In this document: positions 18,572-26,414 of the stretch, piece after piece
Layout: every line of letters starts with the position of its first letter
How positions within the stretch are numbered: the first letter of the stretch is position 1
NCBI GenBank assembly: GCA_030407315.1
Contig: JALQPE010000733.1
Coordinates: 1 to 64,000 of the forward strand
Length of the DNA: 64,000 nt
Reading direction: 5' to 3'
Source: Asparagopsis taxiformis
Taxonomy: Eukaryota > Rhodophyta > Florideophyceae > Bonnemaisoniales > Bonnemaisoniaceae
Program-made: the position numbers and the translations under genes
Notes under the pieces: model-generated
What the model saw: the letters and a program-made list of their open reading frames with translations, nothing else
The model's database searches: none
Told to the model about the DNA's origin: nothing

Positions 18572-20652
18572 ATGACACACAATGCAAATGTCACCGAACA
18601 GATGCTGCGCCCATCTGCTGCTGTCCTGGTCATCATTGATGGATTGTCCGATGTGGGTGCCCTGACGCCGCTGCAGCGAGCCAAGACCCCGACGTTGGAT
18701 GCTGCTGCGGCTCGCGGGAGGAATGGGCTGATTGATCCCGTCGAGGCTGGCACTTCCTGCGGCTCTGACACGGCCCACTTGTCTATACTGGGCTACGACC
18801 CGCGCCAGTACTACCGCGGACGGGGGGCATTTGAATCGCTGGGCGCCGGCATTCCAATGTCTGCTGGCCACATTGCGTTCAAGTGCAACTTTGCAGTTAT
18901 GGACAATGACGGTGTGGTGGTGCGCCGCTGCGCCGGCACGGGCAGGGCAATGCACGAGCTGGCAGCCGAGCTGTGTGAGATGCTGGACGGCACTGTGCTG
19001 CGTGAGTTCCCAGGTGTGCGCGTGTCGGTGAAGCACGCTGTGCAGCACCGATGCGGCGTGGTGATTCGCGGCGAGTCGTTGTCGGACTGTGTGTCCAACA
19101 CCGATCCGTTGTGGACGGGCGGCCGCTGCAGACGTGTGTGGCGGTGGACGGCACTGATGCGGCGGCAGTGCGGACTGCGGCAATTGTGAATCGGGTGACC
19201 GACACGTTTCGGCGAGCCATAACGCAGCATGTGCGGCGACTGCAGGGGGAGCGGGGGGCGGCAGGTGTGCCGGGCGCAAATGTGCTGCTGCTGCGCGGCG
19301 CCTCTGAGCACATTGAGATTGAGCCGTTTACGCAGCGACACGGCTTGGCCACATTCATGATTGCGCCGACGAAGATTATTGCCGGCATCGGCATGACGGC
19401 TGGGATCGACGTGATAGCGGTAGCGAATGCGACGGGGGACTACAACACCAATTTGTCGAGCAAGGCTCGTGCGTGTGTGAAGAATCTGATGCGGGAGGAC
19501 GCGTGTGGCTATATCTACGATCTGGCCATTGTGCATGTGAAGGCGGTAGATGAAGCGGTGCGTCTTTCACAATTCATCCGAAAACTCGATGCAATGCTGC
19601 TGCTAGTACTCGTACTCGTACTCATACTAGTGCTGGTACTAGTACTAGTGGTAGTAGTAGTGCTAGTGTGGGCAAGCGAGGAAGCAGGTGTGAGGGTGGG
19701 GGATGGGTGGATGGGTAGGTCGATTGGTAGGGAGGTAGGCAGATACGGAGGTAGGCAGATAGGGGGGTATGTCTGTGGATTGGTTGGTAGGAGAGTAGGC
19801 TTGCTGGCTGGGGGGGAGGGTTGGCTAGCTCAACGGTCCGCTAACTCAACGGTTGGTCGGTTGGTTGGCTGACTGACTGACTGACTAACCGACTGACTGG
19901 CTGGTTAGCTAGTAATCGGACTAACGTGCAGGGTGGTGTGTGCGCACAGATGCACACATGTATGTCTTACCACGTACATGAACGTGCGTACAAACACAAA
20001 GTGCCGAGACACAAAGTATCCATGTGCACATATGGCACCCGCTCGCATGGCCGCTCACCCATCCACCCATCCATCGACCAACCTGCCTCCTGCTACTGGT
20101 CTACCTTCTGTCTGCCTTCTCCCACCTACCTGCATTCACCACCTGCTACCCATCTACCTCCTCACCTCACCCACATCTTTGCCCTTCTCACCCTCCTCAC
20201 CCTCCTCACCCTCCCACACACACACACACACACACACACTCTCTCTCTCTCTCTCTCACCAAACTTTTTGTTAACCACGTTTACTCCATTGTCTAGCGCA
20301 GGGCCACGAGCAGGACGACAACTTGAAGACTATCTGGCTCGAGAAAACCGACGCCATGGTGTACGAAATCCTCCAGCTCCTCTCGCAGCACAACAGGCGC
20401 GACGTCGTCCTCATTGTCACTGGCGACCATACCACTCCAACTGTGTACGGCGAGCATACCTGCGAGCCTGTGCCCATTCTATTCGCCGACGTGTTCGACC
20501 CGAGCTGCAGCGACACTGCTGCCGCAGCTCAGTACATTGGAACGGACGAGTGCACTGTGTTTGACGAGACATCAGCTGGGATGCACGGGTCGCTCGGTCG
20601 CTTCTCGGCCATTCACCTGATGTGGCTGGTGACGAGTGTACTGGCGAAATGA
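18572..20652 (+). pseudogene. Second phosphoglycerate mutase copy, broken by a 1-bp deletion
   Basis: The exon structure is as in the intact copy: 18572-19557 and 20302-20652 around a 744 bp intron with the same GTGCGT and GCGCAG sites. One base is missing between 19110 and 19111 (the A corresponding to the T at 15051). The frame is therefore lost after SNTDPL, about residue 180, and runs out at 19189. After that point the original frame continues intact to the GHE, GDHTTPT and GEHT metal-binding motifs. There is also a Thr to Met change (LCEMLDG here, LCETLDG in the intact copy). If the deletion is real the copy cannot make active enzyme. If it is an assembly error there are two functional genes. 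The deletion does not lie in a homopolymer. Confidence 0.85.
20214..20258. repeat. (CA)n(CT)n microsatellite in the arm 2 mutase intron
   Basis: About 12 CA units followed by about 9 CT units just upstream of the 3' splice site. It is the counterpart of 13908-13946 with different unit counts. Confidence 0.85.
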
Positions 20653-21121
20653 AGATGAGCGGCGTGAGGGTGACGTCATGACAAGGGGGCGGCGCTGTGT
20701 GGGCTGGATGATTGGCAAGCTGTGATCGCTGTGCTCCACTCACGCATGCATGCATGCATGCACGCATGCACTATTCTGTGTCGTCTGTCTGGGATGAAGG
20801 GCAGGAAAACTAAATTATGGAGAGTATCTATGCGCTGAAAAAAATGATAGTCGATCATCTCGTCTTTCTATGCAATCTTCTCTAGGTACTTCAATGCTTG
20901 CTCGGCGGCTGCCCTGGCAGAATCTAGATTCATAGAAATGAGAAGGCAGGTGAAGCAGGACACAAAACTACGAAAATAAATATAGTGGGAATGGAAGAAC
21001 ACCTCTCAATGAAAATTGTGTTGAAGGATAGAATCATCGGCAAAAAGGACATGGTCACGTGGTAGAAAAAACTTGTAGTAGGCTATTGGTGGGACGTCTT
21101 TTCAAGTCATAATGTTCATAC
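20653..21121. other. Downstream of the mutase copy: arm edge and unique sequence
   Basis: Holds the end of arm 2 (to 20914) and about 200 bp of AT-rich unique sequence before the CbbY-like gene's 3' end. No gene apart from the oxidase fragment. Confidence 0.6.
20868..20914 (-). pseudogene. Truncated 3' fragment of the FAD amine oxidase gene
   Basis: These 47 bases match the last 15 codons and stop codon of the amine oxidase (reading AAEQALKYLEKIA). The sequence upstream on this strand is unrelated, so nothing functional is encoded. It marks the outer breakpoint of the duplicated segment. Confidence 0.9.
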
Positions 21122-22054
21122 CTACAAGTAACTGGAGCCGTAGCGTCTACGAACTGGTCGGACGCCACGGGTCGGAGGATTCGGTCCCGAACTATCAGAA
21201 TCTGATCCATCCCTGAGCGTATCAGCCATCACAGTAAGCTGCTCCAATGAGGTCCGAGGGTCGTCAAGAGAATTGACAATCTTTTGCGCGGCGGAGAAGT
21301 CCTCATTCTGCGTATACGTTGATTTGGTCACCAAGCATGGCATATTCGCGGCTCGAGCAGCAGAAACACCAATGAAACTATCCTCAATGACGAATACATT
21401 TGTGGGATCCACTTTAAGCTCACTTGCAGCCAAGTTGTAGATATCGGGACTAGGCTTTTTCTTCGGGACGACATCACCTGCAAAGATAGTGATTTCAGCG
21501 GCGCGTTCCGGACCGAGCATGTCGACAATTTTCTGAACGGCCTTTTCGTTGGACGTGCTGCAGACGGCCACTTTTACACCAGCGGCATAGGCCTCTTCCA
21601 CGAGTCTTTGAACGCCATCTCGCAGTGGAACATTACCACTTTCGACGAGTTGCATGAACAGTTCAGTCTTTCTTGCGTGAAGTTGTTTGACCAATGCTGT
21701 TTTAGAGTCGTCATCATCACAACCTTCGGGCCAGGTTCCGACCTCGTTCCAGTACGCCGTCATTCTCTCTTTGCCGCCACCCGTTTCGAGTAGGCGTCCA
21801 TAGAGGGCTTCGTCCCAAACGACATCGAGACCTTTTTCTTTGAATGCCATGTTGAAAGCCACTCTATGCGCGTCTCTTTCGGTGTCGGCCAGAACGCCAT
21901 CGCAGTCAAAAATCAAGGCGTCGAGTACGGCGGAAACTACGCTGCGGTTCGGACGAACATTGCGATGACGAGATGAAAGAGTGCGGGGAGATAAGTTTTG
22001 GCCAAATGCAGGCCTGGATAGAGGCAGGCTGGTCGATGGAACAAATGTAAACAT
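21122..22054 (-). CDS. CbbY-like HAD phosphatase, plastid-targeted
   Basis: 310 residues. A presequence of about 40 residues (Ser/Arg/Pro-rich, few acidic residues) precedes the HAD domain. Motif I is IFDCDGVLADTERDAH with the nucleophile and general acid Asp. A helical cap follows (residues about 60-145), then motif II CSTSNEKAV, motif III Lys in KKKPSPDIYN, and motif IV IEDSFIGVSAARAA. CbbY enzymes of plastids remove xylulose-1,5-bisphosphate, a misfire product that inhibits Rubisco. The cap and linear order fit CBBY/CbbY-like proteins, though another sugar phosphate is possible. A Ser/Asp-rich tail and basic end (RPVRRRYGSSYL) extend past the HAD fold. Single exon. Confidence 0.85.
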   Translation of the reverse strand: MFTFVPSTSLPLSRPAFGQNLSPRTLSSRHRNVRPNRSVVSAVLDALIFDCDGVLADTERDAHRVAFNMAFKEKGLDVVWDEALYGRLLETGGGKERMTAYWNEVGTWPEGCDDDDSKTALVKQLHARKTELFMQLVESGNVPLRDGVQRLVEEAYAAGVKVAVCSTSNEKAVQKIVDMLGPERAAEITIFAGDVVPKKKPSPDIYNLAASELKVDPTNVFVIEDSFIGVSAARAANMPCLVTKSTYTQNEDFSAAQKIVNSLDDPRTSLEQLTVMADTLRDGSDSDSSGPNPPTRGVRPVRRRYGSSYL

Positions 22055-22423
22055 TGTACACGATGGCTGATGCTTGCGGATGGTGAGGTGAACAAGGAGT
22101 TGGCTGGTAAGGGATCAGAAGATGTGATTGAGAACGATCGAAAATATGAGGCCAGCAATAAAGTTGGGAATTTTGTGAATTCAGACGCGTTTCCCATTGT
22201 GTGATTCCCACCCTGAGATTCTTCAATGTTTTGCAGTCACGTGCGTGGCGCCCAACCGTTGACTGTCTTCGAACACAAGTGCCGTCGGAGCATGACTACA
22301 ATTTGAGCGATACCAACCTCAAGCCTTTTCATTTCAAACGATAGAAACGACAAAGCCCGAAGGAACCAACGGCTGTAAATTAGCGTATACATCAATGGCA
22401 TGGCGCAAACAACCAGACGAGAG

Positions 22424-22840
22424 CTAGACGCCATCCAATGGACGATTAAATCCGCCCTTTCTGTTGATATACTGGCGATACTTTCTCTTCTTGACAATAC
22501 GCGCAGCACTGACATCGGCACCAGGCACTTGCTTCCCTTTAGTGCTGTCAAACTGCACTGGAAGGCCTAATTGCTCCATAAGCAGCCTTTCAGCGTCCAG
22601 ATCGGCCTGCGTCTCTCCCTGCTTCTCCGCAGGAGGAGGGGGTGGTGGTGGTGGCGGTGGAGGGACTGCCGGCGGTGGAGGGGGTGGTGGTGGCGGCGGC
22701 GGTGGAAGATCTAGAGAGGGATGCGGTGGCGGCGGTTCTGAATTCGGAGGTGGTGGCGGCGGTTGATCTGCGGACAGACTAGGCAAAGTTGGTCTTTCTG
22801 AAGGATTTCTCCGAGTCCTTTGCGAGTCGGAGAACGGCAT
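22424..22840 (-). CDS. U4/U6.U5 tri-snRNP 27 kDa protein (SNRNP27) homologue
   Basis: The last 45-50 residues are diagnostic: FDSTKGKQVPGADVSAARI, then KKRKYRQYINRKGGFNRPLD, matching the SNRNP27 C-terminal domain almost residue for residue. The domain contacts the U4/U6.U5 tri-snRNP near the U6 5' splice-site region and influences splice-site choice. Upstream, the usual Arg/Ser-rich region is replaced by long proline tracts (three runs, up to 11-12 Pro) with Glu/Gln spacers. No ATG exists in frame before the one at 22840, which has good context (GGAAAATGC). A short upstream exon in another frame (ATG at 22905) cannot be excluded. 138 residues as called. Divergent from Ku70 at 300 bp. Confidence 0.85.
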   Translation of the reverse strand: MPFSDSQRTRRNPSERPTLPSLSADQPPPPPPNSEPPPPHPSLDLPPPPPPPPPPPPAVPPPPPPPPPPPAEKQGETQADLDAERLLMEQLGLPVQFDSTKGKQVPGADVSAARIVKKRKYRQYINRKGGFNRPLDGV

Positions 22841-23140
22841 TTTCCCGTTTGGCAACTGCCTCGTCGGAGTGGCTTTGCCGGGCACGACGCGGTTGACGAT
22901 GACATGTTCGAGTTCGATACGTACCAGGTGGACACGTGTAAAATTGTACTTTTATTCAGATTCTGTACACGTATGCCTCTGCGCAGAGTGGCCCATACTT
23001 GGATCAAATTTTAGAGTTTACCAGTTTGATATGTTGTTCGTCATGACGTTACGTCTCTGGACGCAACCTCGGCTGATTGCCTTCAGGTCCTGCGAACAAG
23101 ACAATCGCCAGGGTTCAACTTCTAGTTCGCCAATGTTGCA

Positions 23141-25282
23141 ATGGCGGCGACAACAAATCCCGCTATGGAAACAGAGGAGCGCTATGCGCGAAGGCAGGGT
23201 CTGAATATTCGCGACGCGCTGGTCTTTGTTGTAGACTGGCGCTTAACCATGCTGCAAAAGGACCCTGCTATCGATATCGCCGAAGATCTATGTAGCTCAC
23301 CTGGAAATTCCTCCTTGCTTTCCATAACGCTGCGCTGCATAGCAGACGTAATGAAGTCCAAAATCATCTCACGCGACGCAGATTCAATAGCCGTCGTAGC
23401 ATTCGGAGCTCGCGGCGCTCACAATCGCCAAGGATGGCCCGGTGTGCGAATTATTCGTCAATTGAAACCCTCCGACGCATCGGGAATCAAGCAGCTTCAA
23501 AGACTTGCGCAACGATTGGAGGCCGGTGATGCAGACAAGTTGCAGCAGATGACCGAACAGCAACTGGCCGATTTACCCGTTGATGAAGCCGACCGCGACT
23601 TTTGTTTCGGCCCAGATGCACAGGTCGAATTCGACAAAACCCTATGGGCTGTTCGTCATCAGTTTACAACTGTCGCTGCATCTCGACTTGACATTCTCAA
23701 TCGCAAAAGAGTGTTTCTTTTCACGAATGACGAAGATCCTTCGCGTGGAAATCAAATCGTCCGTCAGCTCTGTGTTACCCAAGCGAATGATCTGGCAGAC
23801 ATGGGCGCAACACTCGATGTTTCGTTACTAACATCACCCGCCAAATTGGCCGAAACTGGTCAGACAGAACGACTACCAGATTCTGCTAGCTTTTTTAACG
23901 ATCTGGTTTATACTGATGATCAGCCACACGCTGAATCTCGCGGTTCTGTCATGCTGGCCACAATTTGCTCCTTTGACGATCTGCGCACCAGGGTGCGTCG
24001 AAAGCACATGACCAAACGTGCCTTACGAAGGACTGTTTTGATTCTCGGTGACGACTACAACGTCGGTGTGGCGTTGTACGCGTTGGTGAGGAAGGCATCC
24101 AAGCCTGTCAAGGTCGAGCTTGTTGCAGCTACAAACAAGCCCGTGATGAAAATTACAACAAATACATGCGAGGCTGTTGGAGAAGTGTTGAAACCAAATG
24201 CAATTCGGTATATGTATGCACCACCGTATTTGAAGAATACTAGCTTTCACACAGGTGCAGATCGTGTCACCAACAATACGCCGCGGGAAAGGTTGTATGG
24301 TTTCAAGAAAAGTGAGTTGCCGAAAATAAAAATCCTTGGCAAGGTCGGACTGGTCATGTATGGATTTCGGAACAGGAGTTGTATGCGGAAGGAATATACT
24401 CTGGGGCCTCCTATATTTGTATACCCAGATGATACAAAGTATACAGGGAGCAATGTGGCGTTTGCTTCCCTTCACAAGTGCATGTTGAGGAGAAATTTGA
24501 TTGGGATCGTGTCTGTGAATTGGGGAGAGAGTTTTGGGAACGGAATGAGATTTGCAGCACTTGTACCGCAAGACGAAAAATATTCCGACGATATGGAGCA
24601 GGTTGTTCCTGGTGGTTTCCATATGTTCTATTTGCCGTACAAGGATGATGTATATACAGCGTGGCGAAACGAATTGGATTCGGAAGACGAGGAAGAAAGT
24701 GTAGCTTCTACAAAGAAAGACGACGAACTTATTGCGGAAGAATCAGAAGCTGTATCGGTTGCACGCAGGTTGACTAATCGATTAACAATTACGGATTACT
24801 CGCCAAACCTATTCTTAAACCCGGATCTGCAACGATTCTACGCGGGTTTGGAAAATGCAGCTGGTGTTGAGAGTTGGTTCAATCCACAGGATGATTTACT
24901 AAATCCAGACATGCAAATGATGCAACAACGAGGTGCTCATCTGGCGACAGAGTTTAAAAGACTTGTTGTTGGAGGAGATTTTGACGGTGAAGCTTTAGCA
25001 GAGCAGTTTGGTACTAAGAGTAACAAACGTGCGGCAAAACAATCTGCTGCTGCTCTGAAACGTGCCGCAGAGAAACAAGCAGCCATAGAAGATGCGAAGA
25101 AACATTGCGATGTTGAGAGGATTATGAAAATGAGTGAGGAAGGTGTGCTTGATAAGTTGCTCAAGCCAGAGCTGCAGTTATACTGCCGGGCGCATGGTTT
25201 AAATGCTAATGGAACGAAGAAGAACTTGTTGATATTGATAGAGGATCACATCAAGGACCGTTTAGACAACCCCCAGCAATAG
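23141..25282 (+). CDS. KU70: Ku70, DNA end-binding subunit
   Basis: 713 residues, single exon. Order: N-terminal von Willebrand A-like domain (about 20-250, starting DALVFVVDWRLTMLQKDPAI), Ku core beta-barrel (about 285-520, with FKKSELPKIKILGKVGLVMY and EYTLGPPIFVYPDD and the VALVPQ-like FAALVPQDEKYS), C-terminal arm with LTITDYSPNLFLNPDLQRFY, a Lys/Ala-rich linker, and a SAP domain at the end (LLKPELQLYCRAHGLNANGT). Ku70 pairs with Ku80 as a ring on broken DNA ends and starts non-homologous end joining; it also acts at telomeres. The SAP domain separates Ku70 from Ku80. Length is slightly above the human protein (609), mainly from an insert in the N-terminal domain. Confidence 0.93.
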   Translation: MAATTNPAMETEERYARRQGLNIRDALVFVVDWRLTMLQKDPAIDIAEDLCSSPGNSSLLSITLRCIADVMKSKIISRDADSIAVVAFGARGAHNRQGWPGVRIIRQLKPSDASGIKQLQRLAQRLEAGDADKLQQMTEQQLADLPVDEADRDFCFGPDAQVEFDKTLWAVRHQFTTVAASRLDILNRKRVFLFTNDEDPSRGNQIVRQLCVTQANDLADMGATLDVSLLTSPAKLAETGQTERLPDSASFFNDLVYTDDQPHAESRGSVMLATICSFDDLRTRVRRKHMTKRALRRTVLILGDDYNVGVALYALVRKASKPVKVELVAATNKPVMKITTNTCEAVGEVLKPNAIRYMYAPPYLKNTSFHTGADRVTNNTPRERLYGFKKSELPKIKILGKVGLVMYGFRNRSCMRKEYTLGPPIFVYPDDTKYTGSNVAFASLHKCMLRRNLIGIVSVNWGESFGNGMRFAALVPQDEKYSDDMEQVVPGGFHMFYLPYKDDVYTAWRNELDSEDEEESVASTKKDDELIAEESEAVSVARRLTNRLTITDYSPNLFLNPDLQRFYAGLENAAGVESWFNPQDDLLNPDMQMMQQRGAHLATEFKRLVVGGDFDGEALAEQFGTKSNKRAAKQSAAALKRAAEKQAAIEDAKKHCDVERIMKMSEEGVLDKLLKPELQLYCRAHGLNANGTKKNLLILIEDHIKDRLDNPQQ

Positions 25283-25379
25283 TTTCTGCGCTGTAACAAC
25301 AGTGAGGTTGAATAGCCAGTGGGCATTGATTGACATGTGCAGCAATTGTTTTCCTGTTGTTATTGGTGCGGCCATCAAG

Positions 25380-26036
25380 TTAATTAAGCTTTACAGCCTT
25401 CTGGGCGGGAGGGACAGCATACTTGCGACGCTGACGCATCATGTGCATGTACATATAAGGTAAACCGGGGAGATATGTAATAAGGTTGAAGATGCACCAT
25501 AAATAGTAATCAAAGGAGAAGTTGAAGGAATTAGGCATGTCAATTGAAAAGATGTGCGAACTCTTAATGTACGGCAATGCGGAATAGAGAGTCCACCATT
25601 CACTGGAAGCACCAAGCGGATACAACGGGATGAAGGTGGAGTATCTCAACAAGGTAAGCCAATAGGGAACTTGGGTGGTAAGACTGGCGACGGTGAAGTA
25701 GAAATAACGCGGGATCTCCGTGAGGGACCATGCGAGCACCATGGTGATGAAGGAAAGATTGGTGCGCACAGGCATGATCGGATAGACAACGCCCCATACA
25801 AGCATCAGACGAGAACCTACCTGCAATGTGGTCGTTGCTGCCGACGCGCGAATTAACCCCGTGACACTGTGCACAATTTCTAGAATGGCGCCCGTTTGCG
25901 CCACTTGCAATGGCAGACGCACCGCTGTGTACACGTCGCTTGCGGTCGCGAGCGCTTTCACGACCCGCAGCAGCACGAGCAGCCAGCCGGCGGTCATGAA
26001 GGTGTTGTAGAAAAGCAGATAGCGTGTAGCCAACAT
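25380..26036 (-). CDS. 3-hydroxyacyl-CoA dehydratase (HACD/PHS1/PASTICCINO2)
   Basis: 218 residues, the usual length, with six predicted membrane helices. The active-site region reads RYSTFIPLYPLGASSEWWTL: the Tyr before FIPLYPLG and the Glu in SSEW match the catalytic Tyr/Glu pair of PHS1. Other family features are the start YLLFYNTFMTAGWLLVLLRV, LEIVHSVTGLIRA, and the basic C-terminal tail (RQRRKYAVPPAQKAVKLN) with a possible ER-retrieval character. The enzyme carries out the third step of very-long-chain fatty acid elongation in the ER. Convergent with Ku70 (97 bp between stop codons) and divergent from the ABC1K fusion. Confidence 0.92.
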   Translation of the reverse strand: MLATRYLLFYNTFMTAGWLLVLLRVVKALATASDVYTAVRLPLQVAQTGAILEIVHSVTGLIRASAATTTLQVGSRLMLVWGVVYPIMPVRTNLSFITMVLAWSLTEIPRYFYFTVASLTTQVPYWLTLLRYSTFIPLYPLGASSEWWTLYSALPYIKSSHIFSIDMPNSFNFSFDYYLWCIFNLITYLPGLPYMYMHMMRQRRKYAVPPAQKAVKLN

Positions 26037-26414
26037 GGTTGGTAGATGGGTGAGCGATGAAGATGGATCGCACGATGGAGGCGATGGAGCATTGCCAGCG
26101 TGCGTCCGCTTTGAACACGCGCGAGGACAGCGCGCACAACTGGTCGATCTGAAAGCTGTATGCCAATCATAACATTACAGAGTTTTATTATAATCTCCAG
26201 ACATCATCGTACACGTCAACGGCACTGCACAGTACACGTGTGAAAAATTTGTGGTATTTTCTCCTCGTTGTGTCCATCTTCCTCGCTGTTGATGTGAAGT
26301 CTGCGATGCAAACTTTTTTCTCACCCATTGTCGTCTAAAGCGACTCTCCCTCATGCAGCAAGTCTTGCCACTATCACACACTCGTCCACCACATCCACCC
26401 ACTCATCACCGACT
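26037..26414. promoter_or_regulatory. Divergent promoter region
   Basis: 378 bp between the HACD and ABC1K-fusion start codons. AT-rich near 26170-26260 (TTTTATTATAATC at 26183-26195). No gene seen. Confidence 0.35.

Larger units (their letters stand above)
17642..20914 (-). repeat. Inverted duplication, arm 2 (about 3273 bp)
   Basis: Reverse complement of 13251-16523. It carries a second tRNA-Ile, the second and frameshifted mutase copy, and a 47-base fragment of the amine oxidase 3' end. Because that fragment belongs to a complete gene only at arm 1, arm 1 is the likely source and arm 2 the derivative. Confidence 0.95.

Noticed and set aside
13251..20914. Palindrome considered as a composite transposon
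   Set aside because: No transposase, terminal inverted repeats of a known element, or target-site duplications were seen at the edges; the arms contain ordinary host genes.
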